Of a DNA stretch of 64,000 nt, positions 37,553-48,700 are shown piece after piece. The notes beneath the pieces were generated by a model. That model was not told where the DNA came from. It did no database searches and worked only from the letters and a program-made list of their open reading frames with translations. The translations under genes were made by a program, and so were the position numbers. The stretch lies in contig CM055268.1 of the NCBI GenBank assembly GCA_029237695.1, positions 56,939,131-57,003,130 of the forward strand, written 5' to 3'. This DNA is from Conchocele bisecta (lineage: Eukaryota > Mollusca > Bivalvia > Lucinida > Thyasiridae). Position 1 is the stretch's first letter. Each line of letters opens with the position of its first letter.

Positions 37553-37773
37553 ACAATCGACCCCCTCTAAACCGGACACAAATACAAGTTAGTGCTACTT
37601 AATTGCAATTGGGTTCATTGCCGTTTATCTCCGCTGAGTATGTCTGTTCATGACTGCAAAGCACCCACGCGTGTCTTGGAGTAGTTGTCTGTCCGATTAA
37701 CAGTGGAACTTCTCTAAACCAGACTCCTTGGGGACATCCCACGGTGTCTGGGTTAGAGAGGTTCCACTGTATA
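37553..37773. mobile_element. pogo/Tigger-like MITE
   Basis: Ends ACCCCCTCTAAACCGGACAC and GGGTTAGAGAGGTTCCACTG, flanked by TA. The interior has no open frame. Confidence 0.6.
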
Positions 37774-37879
37774 AATTTGAGTACATAAGAAAAAAGGTGT
37801 ATGTGGACATATGCCACTAATAACCTCGATATCAACAGTCACTAGCCTTGTATTATATTTATCCGGTAACGTTTTGCGC

Positions 37880-38124
37880 TACCCGACTACTGCTATTACT
37901 TTTAGGGGAAGGGACCAAGTGACTTTGGTGTGGTGTGGACCTGGCACCAGGTCGGGTTATTCTAATTTCAGGGCTGAATATATTTGATCTCGATGTAAAT
38001 ATTCCGTTCTGATTTTGGGATTTCCCCCCAATGCAGGTTAAATGCGGAATCTAACCCGTTGACCGGGCCTTAAATAACCATAGCTGTTGATAGGCCATTA
38101 AACACCAATAAACAAACAAACGCT
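37880..38124 (+). mobile_element. R retroposon, 5'-truncated
   Basis: Starts within the middle of R (GGGGAAGGGACCAAGTGAC) and runs to GTTGATAGGCCATTAAACACC and an AATAAACAAACAAAC tail. Confidence 0.75.
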
Positions 38125-38481
38125 ACCCGATGGTCAAATATAAAATATTTTTTGTTGAAAAGGACGTAGACTTGTTTATGTCGTTAGGTAATGTCATGCC
38201 GTGACGTCATTCGACCAATGGAACGTCAGTTTTCAATTTGTTTTTTACACAATCATATGACCTGATACGACGTTATATCAGTCAGTCAGCATTTGACCAA
38301 TACAAAGCTTGTTACTTGATAAATGCCTATATAGTTAACCTCCCTATGTACAACAGGGTTGTGTTTTTTCTGAAGGGTGGCGTTTGTAGAGGTAGCTCTA
38401 CAATTGATGGGGGCTTTGGGAGGAAAAAGAAACTTGACTAAATAATCCACAAATTTAGTTTTCATACATTACATTTGGATC

Positions 38482-38640
38482 TTAACACTTTCAATACTAC
38501 AGACCTTTTTAGCAGTGTTTGCAAACAATGTAGATCCAGATGAGCCGGCTCATGACGAGCCGTCTCATCAGGATCTGCACGTTTCGCAAGTAAGTTATTT
38601 TTAGAAGAAAAAACACCCCTTCTTATAAATCGGAGAGTCA
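38482..38640. mobile_element. T2 MITE fragment
   Basis: TTAACACTTTCAATACTACA at the left with the central dyad GATGAGCCGGCTCATGACGA; the right TTAA end is lost. Confidence 0.6.
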
Positions 38641-38649
38641 GTGAATATT

Positions 38650-38910
38650 TGTACGTTACGCACTCCTGCACTTGATGTAAACTGAGTATGAAGAGAATCG
38701 GCCAAAAACTGTAGAAATAATTCGCCGGACAAGAACAAATATATTTTCACAATCGAAAACGGGGCATAACTGCTGATGGATCAGTGCCACTGATCCATCC
38801 GTAGTTATGCCCCTTTTTCGACTGTGACAGTGGGACGGCAAAACAATTTATGTTACGCACTCCTGCACTAAATGGTTGGGATGTATATCGCGTATGAAGA
38901 GAATCGGCCA
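38650..38910. repeat. Direct repeats flanking a palindrome
   Basis: GTTACGCACTCCTGCACT and TATGAAGAGAATCGGCCA occur on both sides (38654, 38850 and 38687, 38894). Between them is a hairpin, GGGGCATAACTGCTGATGGA with its inverse, at 38760-38822. Confidence 0.7.
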
Positions 38911-39262
38911 GACATGGTAAATTGTCTACTGACGGACAGACGGACAGGGTAAACACTATATGTCACCTACAACTATTGTTGCGGCGACAAAAGTCATTAC
39001 TTGACATAATTATTTTGCACAACTTTAAACAACCTATTTGGTATAGTGGAAGAACAAGTCAACATATTACAATTTCACGATTTATTTAAACAAAAATAAG
39101 AAAAAATCTCTAAAATTAACAATAGAAAATAAAAAAAATATATAATTGCATACACGACATGGTCCGACGAAACCATGCTCATTTCCAGTGAGACCAGTGT
39201 AGACCCAGACCAGCCTGCACATCTACACTGATCACAAATGATATAAGCTTGGTATTGTCATA

Positions 39263-39480
39263 TTAACCCTTAGACCGCTACACACAACAATTGTAGTCTG
39301 CTGTTGCTTTTATATCTTGCCTTATTTATCAATAAAAACATGGTTTAACAGCACTCCAGAAAATTGCTGTCAAAGCATGTTGTAAATTACTCTAAAGTGC
39401 TGTCAAAGCATGTTTTTGATGATTAAAATGGAAAATAAACAGCAGACGACAAAACATCAAGATAGCTGTGTAAGGGGTAA
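39263..39480. mobile_element. T1 MITE
   Basis: TTAACCCTTAGACCGCTAC at the left; right end GTAAGGGGTAA, with one TTAA base changed. It contains an extra internal copy of the GCTGTCAAAGCATG word. Confidence 0.75.
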
Positions 39481-39519
39481 AATATTTTTAACAAGAATCT
39501 CAATAGTTTGGCTAAGGCA

Positions 39520-39768
39520 TTAACCTTTTCAACACCACATACCTACATAGTGGTATTGGCAAATAATGTAGATCCAGATGAGCCGGCTCGTGACGAGCCG
39601 TCTCATCAGGATCTGCACTTTTTGCAAGTAATGTTCAAATTCTTGAGGAGAACAAAACACCCCCTTTTCATAAATGGACGAGTCTGAAAATCATTTTGTG
39701 ACGATTGGATAGGTCCGGAAATTAACATATAAAAATACATTCCAGCTACTTAGGAGTGAAAGGGTTAA
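39520..39768. mobile_element. T2 MITE with TTAA ends
   Basis: TTAACCTTTTCAACACCAC at the left and GGAGTGAAAGGGTTAA at the right. Central dyad GAGCCGGCTCGTGACGAGCC and the flanking pair ATCCAGATG / CATCAGGATC. Confidence 0.8.
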
Positions 39769-40140
39769 ATACATACAATGTGGTCACTATATGTAGCCTG
39801 ATACTAGAAACACAAATATTTGTTTTTATACAGATATGCATATCACGCTGTATGGGCGGACAGCCAGCGGTGGGTACTCACAGCTTGTCCTCTAGTTGCG
39901 AACGGTAACTCTTGCAATGTACTCCCGTACCGTCCGTCCGTTATGTTTCCACTAATAGGATTCCTCTGCAGAATAGCGAATCAGATCTGATTCAATGTTC
40001 AATGTTCCACCAATATCGAAACATACATGTATAATGAAAAATACACTGAAGTGAATATATACAAAATGGCTGTTTCCAATATAATTTATATCATTTTGTA
40101 TATCAAAATATTATTCTAGTATATAAATATTGACAACGTC

Positions 40141-40180
40141 ATGGCCGCCTGAAGATGTTATTGAAACCGGTCGTGGCCAT
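40141..40180 (+). ncRNA. Type I hammerhead-ribozyme-like motif, degenerate stem II
   Basis: Stem I ATGGCCGC (40141-40148) pairs over all eight positions with GTGGCCAT (40173-40180), one being G-U. Between them are CTGAAGA (CUGANGA core, 40149-40155), a 7-base stem II remnant TGTTATT, GAAA (40163-40166), a short CC/GG stem III and the cleavage triplet GTC (40170-40172). Order and core match the minimal hammerheads found in Penelope-like and satellite repeats. The shrunken stem II argues that this copy is not active. Confidence 0.45.
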
Positions 40181-40277
40181 AAATTAAAGAATTTCGAGTG
40201 AATCTATTCCATCTTCACTATATAAATATACATGTACATGTACATGTTGGTACTTCTTAGACAGTGACAGGCACCAC

Positions 40278-40920
40278 TTACGAGTACTTACTTGTAGACA
40301 ATTACACGTAATGACAGTTACAAATAGGGACTTTTATCTATGGGAACAGTTAATTACAAGTACTTACTTGTAGACAATTACACAAAATGACAGTTACAAT
40401 AGGGACAGTTATCTATGGTAACAGTTACTTACAAGTAATTACTTGTAGACAATTACAAGTAATGACAGTTACAATAGGCACATTTATCTATGGGAACAGT
40501 TAATTACAAGTAATTACTTGTAGACAATTACACGAAACGACAGTTACACTAGGGACAGTTATCTACGGAAACAGTTACTTACAAGTAATTACTTGTGGAC
40601 AATTACACGAAATGACAGTTACAATAGGGACAGTTATCTACGGAAACAGTTACTTACAAGTAATTACTTGTAGACAATTACACGTAATGAGTTACAATAG
40701 GGACAGTTATCTACGGAAACAGTTACTTACAAGTAATTACTTGTAGACAATTACACGTAATGACAGTTACAATAGGGCCAGTTATCTATGGAAACAGTTA
40801 CGTACAAGTAATTTCTTGTAGACAATTACAAGTAATGACAGTTACAATAGGCACAGTTATATATGGGAACAGTTAATAACAAGTCATTACTTGTAGACAA
40901 TTACACGAAATGACAGTTAC
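40278..40920 (+). repeat. ~75-bp tandem array, about nine units
   Basis: Unit: ACAAGTAATTACTTGT (a perfect 16-bp palindrome), AGACAATTACACG(T/A)AATGA, CAGTTACAATAGGGACAG, TTATCTA(T/C)GG(G/A)AACAG. Unit starts lie near 40280, 40358, 40433, 40509, 40585, 40660, 40733, 40806 and 40883. Confidence 0.92.
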
Positions 40921-41177
40921 AACTTAACTTAACTTATTAATGATTACTCCCTCAAAGTATACTATGCTAGATAAGTATAATTTGCAATGTTCGTTAAATA
41001 GGCTACATATAATCAACGTTGCTAACATGTACTGGCAATACAAACTCGCAATCAAGCAATTTGATTGTCTGAGCCTGAGCTGTAGCATATATGATTATTC
41101 CTATGTTATGAAATGTGTATGAAATTAATGAAGGTCAGTTCATTCTTTGATAGCAAACATTATAAATATATGATCTA

Positions 41178-41573
41178 GTTTGTTTGTTTGTTTATGTATT
41201 GGTGTTTAACGGCCATCAACAGCTAAGGTCATGTAAGATCGGGCAAACGGGTTTGATCCAGTTTTAACCTGCTGCAATGGGGGGGGGGGGGAAGTCCCAA
41301 AATCAGAAAGGAATATTTTACATCAAGAACAAATACATTCAGCCCTGAAATTAGAATAATCTGACCTGGTCCATACCACACCAGTCACTTGGCCCCTTCC
41401 CCTAAATTAGGATTACGAATAATCGTAATACTAGGGGTATAACCAGATTCAACTGTCACATACAAAATGCCAAAGACATATGTGAGGGTCAAACCAGGTC
41501 TCCAGTCGGAATTCCGGTAAGGATGAAACCCGATCGTTAAAATTACAAATCACGTGCTCCCGCCTGCCACCCA
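41178..41573 (-). mobile_element. R retroposon, near full length
   Basis: GTTTGTTTGTTTATGTATTG tail first, then GTTTAACGGCCATCAACAGC and on to CCCGCCTGCCACCCAC (5' end). Confidence 0.75.
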
Positions 41574-41986
41574 CTATATGATCTAGTACTCTATTTGCAT
41601 ACACTAATATTAACAAAACATCAAGCTATTTACAATCAAGCGAAATACACATACTATTAAGCTATTGACAATTAAGCGAATTACACATAATATCGAGTTA
41701 TTTACATATATAATCAAGCTCTTAATATTTTACATGATTGGTCCACAATTTGACATATTAAGACTTACCGCCTTTTATTTGCTTACGAACAATCTGATGA
41801 GGTTCTATACTGTTTTCCATACAATCATTGGAACCTAATTCGATAGCAAGCAACACATTCTGGATTATTATCAGGTACCTGGCTACACATCATGCACATT
41901 GTATAAATAAACGCCAACCTGTAGCTGAATAAACTTTACAAAAATTAAATTCCTTAGGAATCCTTGTAATATGATCTATACATGTA

Positions 41987-42234
41987 TTAACCCTTAGACC
42001 ACTACACACAACAATTGTCGTCTGCTGTTGCTTTTATATATTGCCTTATTTCTCAATAAAACATGGTTTGACAGCGCTTCAGAATCCTTTCCAATGGAAA
42101 TGATTCTGAAGTGCTGTCAAAGCATGTTGTAAATTATTATAAAGTGCTGTCAAACCATGTTTTTGATGATAAAAATGGAAAATAGAAAATAAAGAGCAGA
42201 CGACAAAACATTAAGATAATTGTGTAAGGGTTAA
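41987..42234. mobile_element. T1 MITE
   Basis: TTAACCCTTAGACCACTAC to ATTGTGTAAGGGTTAA. Confidence 0.85.
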
Positions 42235-42612
42235 ACTATGTGACACATAAACTCAGGCTATTCACACATACAAATTACGGTACACAATACAATTACACAT
42301 ACATATAAAATCAAGTTCTTAATATCAACATTTTTACAATATTATTGGACCAAAACCTAACAAAACAAGACATATCACCTTTGCGTACACTGTAGACCCA
42401 GACCAGCCGTTGCTTAATTACGAACATTCTGATCAGGGTATACACTGTTTGCCATATGATCATTGGAACCTAATTCGATCGCAAGCAACACAATCTGGAT
42501 TATTATCAGGTACCTGGCTACACATTGTATAAATACACGCCAACCGGTAGCTGAATAAACTTTACAAAAATTAAATTCCTTAGGAATCCTTGTAATATGA
42601 TATATACATATA

Positions 42613-42839
42613 TTAACCCTTAGACCATTACACACAACAATTGTCGTCTGCTGTTGCTTTTATATATTGCCTTATTTCTCAATAAAAACATAGTTTGACA
42701 GCACTTCATGATTCTGAAGTGCTGTCAAAACATGTTGTAAATATTTTAAAGTGCTGTCAAAGCATGTTTTTCAGTTGATGATAAAAATGGAAAATAAACA
42801 GCAGATGACAACAAATTAAGATAGCGGTGTAAGGGTTAA
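42613..42839. mobile_element. T1 MITE, duplicate
   Basis: TTAACCCTTAGACCATTAC to TAGCGGTGTAAGGGTTAA, at the same place in the second ~610-bp unit. Confidence 0.85.
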
Positions 42840-43597
42840 ACTATTTACATAAATTAATAATATGTGATACATAAACGCAGTCTATTTACACATAAAAATT
42901 ACACAATAAAAGTACACATACATATAAAATCAAGTTCTTAATATCAACATTTTTACAATATTGGGCCAAAATCTAACAAAACAAGACTTATCACCTTTGC
43001 ATACACTGTAGACCCAGACCAGCCTTTGCTTAATTAAAACAAGTTATTGAACATACTAAAAAATAATTACAACACATTTGCCTTACAAACAAGGTGAACA
43101 TAAGTCCTCAATGACCTTGACCCTTTGGACGTCAGATGTGACTCGTATGCAAAACAAAGCAACATCCCTAGACGCACATTCTGTACAAATATTTTGAAAA
43201 TCGGTGAATTGGTTCACGCTATACTAAGTATACCCTCTTGCCTATCGGCTAGGGGACAATAATAAAATTTAGATAATTAAGTCTCTTAGGAATCCTTATA
43301 ATATGATCTATTAAACTATTTACATACATCATGAATATGCGACACATGAAATCAAACTATTTACACATACAAATTAATCTACGTGTATATAGAAAATTAA
43401 GCTCTATAATCAATATTTTTTTACATAATTGGGCCACGATCTGACAAAACAAAGCTTATTGTATGATAACTATTGGAAAAGCATCAAGACAATTGTAATG
43501 TTATTATCAAAGAAATATTGCACAAAATGAGTAAACATTTTACCCACCAAATAGTATAACAGACTTTTTTGGAGAAGTTATCTGATATTCATATTGT

Positions 43598-43960
43598 ATG
43601 TTTGTTTATTGGTGTTTAACGGCCTATCAACAGCTAAGGTAATTTAAAGCCGGGCCAACGGGTTTGATCCCGCATTTAACCTGCTGCATTGGGGGTGGGG
43701 GTGGGGTTGACCCAAAATCAGAACGTAATATTTACATCAAAATAAATATATATTCAGCCCTGAAATTAGAATAACCTGACCTGGTGCCAGGTCCATACCA
43801 CACCAAAGTCACATGGCACATTTCCCTAAAAGTAATACCGGTAGGATTACTCTTATAAGGGGTATAACCAGATTCAACTCTCACATACAAGAAAGCCAAA
43901 GACGTACCGATGAATCCCAATCGTTAAATTACCCACAGCATGTGCCCCACCAACCACCAC
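43598..43960 (-). mobile_element. R retroposon
   Basis: TTTGTTTATTGGTGTTTAAC at the left; CTGACCTGGTGCCAGGTCC in the middle; degraded 5' end near GTGCCCCACCAACCACC. Confidence 0.7.
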
Positions 43961-44061
43961 AAATCCATAATGTAATTACATGTACATCTATCTATACATG
44001 CATATGTAAAGAAATACAATGTGCCTGCATACATTTTTCAATTAAATTCCATCCCCTACAT

Positions 44062-44386
44062 ATGCGACTGTGACTGGAGAAATGGGGCTTATGGGATTTG
44101 GGACCAGTGTAGATCTAGGTCAGCCTGTGAATTTGTATAGTCTGATCAGGACCTGGGGGCCGTTTCGTTAAACTTCGTACAACTAAAATGTTTTTGTTTT
44201 CTTGCACTTACGAACATTTTAGTCGTACAAAGTTTAATGAAACGGGCCCCAGCACTGTTCGCCATTTCACCAATGAACACCATTCATGTTTCTAACAAAT
44301 ATAGATAGCTATCAGGCTAGAAGAGTGTACTATCTACACTCGTCACCGATTCAATAAGCCCCATTTCTACAGTCACATCCCCAAAT
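44062..44386 (+). mobile_element. D MITE interrupted by a hairpin element
   Basis: GACTGTGACTGGAGAAATGG at the left and TTTCTACAGTCACATCC at the right are its inverted ends. At 44155-44250 the word ACCTGCACTGTTCGCC is split by a second element. Confidence 0.85.
44155..44250. mobile_element. Hairpin MITE nested in the D element
   Basis: GGGGCCGTTTCGTTAAACTT and AGTTTAATGAAACGGGCCCC are inverted ends. ACTAAAATGTT and AACATTTTAGT continue the stem almost to the centre. Confidence 0.88.
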
Positions 44387-44389
44387 ATA

Positions 44390-44710
44390 GAATGCAGTTT
44401 AACATCGTCAATCAAGCAATCAAGGTACAAGATACAATTATTTACTGTTGGTTAATGTAAAACATAGAGCATTAGCTCTTCCAACAAACAACATGAAATT
44501 AAATATGATAACTACAAATGACAGCTGAAATTAAAGCGCAAACATGTATTTTGTTAAGATAATCTAATGGCATAATATCACAAGTCATATGAGAATACAT
44601 AAAAAAGGTGATTGTTCCAAATAAGAATAATATACTCAAGGTGTGGGATCACATGGTTTCCAAACCAGAGTTTCCGACGTGACATAATCTGTGACATCAT
44701 TTTTACAGTA
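44390..44710. other. Intergenic, nothing recognised
   Basis: AT-rich with no shared repeat or exon found. Confidence 0.4.
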
Positions 44711-44711
44711 G

Positions 44712-45325
44712 AGATCTTTCTATTTCCGATAAAATACCATTATTCCTAGTATTCCAAGGCCCACGTGCGCATAATAAAACTGTCATAAAATACAAGTGAG
44801 TGATCTAATTGGTCAACATTTACAAGAAGAGTGAAGAAATATACTGCAAGTGTGTCTCCTTCGGCCTGGTGGCTTAGAAGATTGAAGATTTTCTTTAAAA
44901 TCTTCCTAACAAAAGGACGGATTTTTATGATATGTAGCGCACCAAATACGATGGCATATGTGTTTTATCGCTGCTCTGAAAGAATCGAGTACCTTTTAAA
45001 TCTTACATTCACCTGCTTTAGTTTTTATTTACATTTACGGTAACCGATTCTTCGTCCAAACGACATAATCATTAGACTAAAGCCGCCTATACAATAAAAG
45101 GCAACGTTTACCACATTTGCTGTGGTATATTTCATAAAGATATGTCATTATATTAGAAAGATATTAAAGGAAATGGGCGTACCCTGATTAGCCTAGCTTA
45201 GTTTTCAGACTGGTTCGGACTCTGCATGTATAATACTGCTTATCTGATGGTTTTATTATGCGCACGTGAGCCTTAGCTCTATGTAGGCACTAGGTAATGG
45301 TATTTTATCGGAAATAGAAACATAT
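44712..45325. mobile_element. Inverted-repeat element (~610 bp) in the 3' flank
   Basis: CTATTTCCGATAAAATACCA at the left and TGGTATTTTATCGGAAATAG at the right are exact inverse matches; CCCACGTGCGCATAATAAAAC continues the arm with a loop-out. A 70-codon open frame inside has no recognisable domain. Confidence 0.85.
45252..45257 (-). promoter_or_regulatory. Candidate poly(A) signal for the helicase gene
   Basis: AATAAA on the minus strand about 255 bp after the stop codon. It lies in the right terminal inverted repeat of the 44712-45325 element, so the transposon may provide the 3' end of the transcript. Only the hexamer is seen. Confidence 0.3.
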
Positions 45326-45510
45326 CACTTCTTGAATCAGGTGAAGACGAAATAGAGGCACATAAAGCTATCGTCCTTTCAAATAAATACATTGACTATA
45401 CAATGAATACAAATGTTTTTGTTTTCTACATGTCTAAAACAGTATATTACACATGCCGACCGCCTGTGCAAATGTATATATAGGCTTTGTAGACCACGTT
45501 GCTGAAACTG

Positions 45511-45740
45511 CTAATTCAGCTGGTCAAAGAAATGCTTGACCGACTTTGAATGCTGGCGAGTTAATGGTCTCGCAGCAGACGTCATTCCTGTGCTACTGTC
45601 TCTGGTCTGCTGTCGATGTTGTCTCTTTTGACGTGTTCTCTTTGGTGGAAATTCGTCTGCTGTTCTAATACAATCACGCTCCTCGTAGTGGCGGACCAGT
45701 TTTTCAAAAAGTTCATCACATCGCAGTAAGTTCAAGTTGC
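45511..45740 (-). CDS. HELZ2: Helicase exon G: C-terminus and stop codon
   Basis: 230 bp. After TTTATAG it completes Gly and reads NLNLLRCDELFEKLVRHYEE, matching the end of the RecA2 fold (the IIVGN-LLR end of HELZ2 proteins). A ~45-residue basic tail follows (PPKRTRQKRQHR, a possible nuclear localisation signal by composition) and a TAG stop at 45511-45513. A candidate AATAAA on the minus strand lies at 45252-45257, inside the right arm of an inverted-repeat transposon; poly(A) use is inference. Confidence 0.88.
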
Positions 45741-48700
45741 CTATAAATACAAGGAAGCAAGGTGTGACTAGCAGGAAGGCCACATATTTTTTAAAGAAAT
45801 AAATCCCTGATTTTTACTGATTTGCCATAATTTTCCCTGATTATATTTTTGTCACTGGCTAAATGTATTGGCCATATTATGCATTTGATTGTATTGCTAT
45901 ATAATGGCCATACAATTTCATAAGACATTTGCAGTTTAACACGTACAATAATATTGCCCCCCCCCCCCCCATCTCCCCTCCCATTTTTCTCATCCAAAAC
46001 AAGGTTTGACAACACATTAGCACTGGAAATGATTTTCAAGTGTTGTCAAACCATGTTTTTATTGAGGAAAATGAAAATTATAAAACAATAGCAGATGACA
46101 ATTGTCATTTCGATCACTAGTCTATGTCCACCCTGGACTAGAAATATGGGGCTTAGGCACACCTGTCATTTCTCCAATAGCCTATTTCACCAACATTGCA
46201 AAGTATACTTAATTAGCAAATAAACTTTGAGGGAGAAATTTTCAATTTAAGGATAAATTTATTATTTTTTATTATACTGAATTTATTACGTTATCACAGT
46301 CATTTTGGCTGTGGTAATGTAATAAATTTAGGATAATAATTCTGCATACTTTTAATCATCAAATATATGCAGTCATTAGTTCTATACGAAATAATCCATT
46401 TCGGGAAAAATAAATGATTACTTCCTGAAAGTACACTACTAGATAAGTATGCTTAGCAATTTTGGTGAAATCGGCTACAGATATTTCTATGTGCCTATTA
46501 CTGGAAAACAAATGGGCTTATGGGTTTTGCGATCAATGTAGATCCAGGATCTGCACTGATCGCCATTCCATCAAAGAAACACCCGTCATGCCTTCTAACA
46601 AGCGATATAGATTGTTATCGGGGCTACAGGAAGGTGTTATAAACAGCAGATACACTGGTCACAAATCCAATTTCTCCAATCACAGCCATATATGTTTCCC
46701 CAGAATAATTTGTGTCCGTATAATTAGAGTTATTACGATAAGGCCATACAAAAGTACTTTGGTTCTCAGATATGGGGTTTGAGGAATTACTGTACTGTAA
46801 GCTGTACGGGCCGGTATGATAAGACACCCGCAAGATGGTGGAAGGTAAAACACGTGAAAGGTAAGTGCTTCAATTTTACTCAGACGTATTTTTGCTCAAC
46901 TTGCTTCCGGAGTCTTAACCGTCCAGTGGTAATTTTTTCTAAGTCATTTTTGACATATTTGCAATTAAAGTGTGGAAACTAGTGGCTCATATCCGGAAAC
47001 AGCATCAATCAATGATGCAATATCAAGTAACAGATTCAAAATTTGTATGCGAGCTCGGTAAAGACCGTTCTCTCGCTTCATTTTCAAAATGTTCACGTTT
47101 TTTGGTCGTTCCTGCTTATATTAGCGAGAGATGGACCCTGACAAGAGCAACCGAGGGTTAAAACAACATTTATACACAGGATTACCACGTTTAGTTCGTG
47201 ATTTTTGCTAGTTTTAAAGGGGAAAACAGTAAAAATTGAAGCACTTACCTTTTACGTATTTTACCGTCCGTAATCTTGTGGGTGCCTTATCATACCGGCC
47301 TGTACAGCTTACAGTGCAGTGGGAATGTGACACGGGAGGGCGGATTGTTTCATATATTTTTTGTTCGAGATGTTCGTCTTTGATTGTTTTCAAGTCACCA
47401 GATGCAAATGTGTTCTATCAAGTTACTTTTACCCCTTTAGATGTGAAAAATAACCAGATTTTTGTCAGACATGATTGGATTTAACATATGTTTGCACGGT
47501 AGTGTTTTTTATTGATCATGTGACAAATATACAGTACAATTTTATGTCTCCATGCCGATAAAATGCTCGACGCGCAGGCATTTTTCTGACATGGCGATAT
47601 CTGAGAGTCAAAGTACTTTTTTATGGCCTAATATGGTTTGGATGAACACCGACTTACCCACAATAATGAGGCCTTTCCTGGCGCGAGTCAGGGCAACGTT
47701 TATCTGGTGGGGGTCAGTGATAAAGCCAAGGTTGCTCTTACACCAACCAAAGGTCGCATTTTTCTCAATCTTGGACTCGGGCAGCGATCGAACAGTGCTG
47801 AAGATCACGTAGTCCCATTCCCCTCCTGGATGAACAAGTGCATGCTGGTTAACCCTTTCACCCCTAAGTAACTGGAATGGATTTTGGTACGTTAATTTTG
47901 CAACCAATCCAACCGTCACAAAATGATTTTCAGATTAGTCCATTTATGAAAAAGAGGGTGTTTTTGTTCTCAAAAATATGAAAATTACTTGCAAAAAGTG
48001 CAGATCCTGAGGAGTCGGTTCGTCACGAGCCGGCTCATCTGGACCTACACTGTTTGCCAATTTCACTATACAGGCATTTGGTGTTGAAAGGATTAATACC
48101 AATTTCTGATGCTAGACTTGACTGGATATTGTCTTTCTACAACATATGATTATGTACTCTTCATATACTATCACACCATATATCGTAACTGGAAGAAGAA
48201 ATAAGTTCTTAAATTTGCTAAAATGTACAAGGGTCAACACAGATATTGATATTACACATATTTAAAACCACGGTATTTACATTGAAGTCATTATATATTT
48301 ACTAAATTTAATTTGAAACCATGGTGATGATATTGAAGACAACATACCAGTATTCACACACATTGGTTTGACGCCACAGAATTTACTTTGTTGATATATT
48401 TACAAACCTTGACTTGAAAGCACTTAAATGATATATACATGTATGTGGACACATCAACAAACCTCAAGTTGACATCACTATACTGACATTGAAGTAAGTG
48501 AAGAGTATCTACAAACCTTGATTTGAAACTACTGTGTTAACGTCGACATTGACATATTCATATTTACAAACATCACTACATGGCATCACTATACTGACGG
48601 TGACATTGAAGTAAGTGGAAAGTATCTACACACCTTGACTTGAAACTACTGTGTTAACGTCGACATTGATACATTTACAAACATCACTACATGGCATCAC

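Larger units (their letters stand above)
41700..43460. repeat. ~610-bp tandem duplication, 2.5-3 units
   Basis: AATCAAG(C/T)TCTTAATAT at 41708, 42305 and 42928, TCATTGGAACCTAATTCGAT at 41825 and 42460, and AGGAATCCTTGTAATATGAT in register show two full units and a decayed third. The first two units each carry a T1 MITE in the same position, so the MITE was inserted before duplication. Confidence 0.85.
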
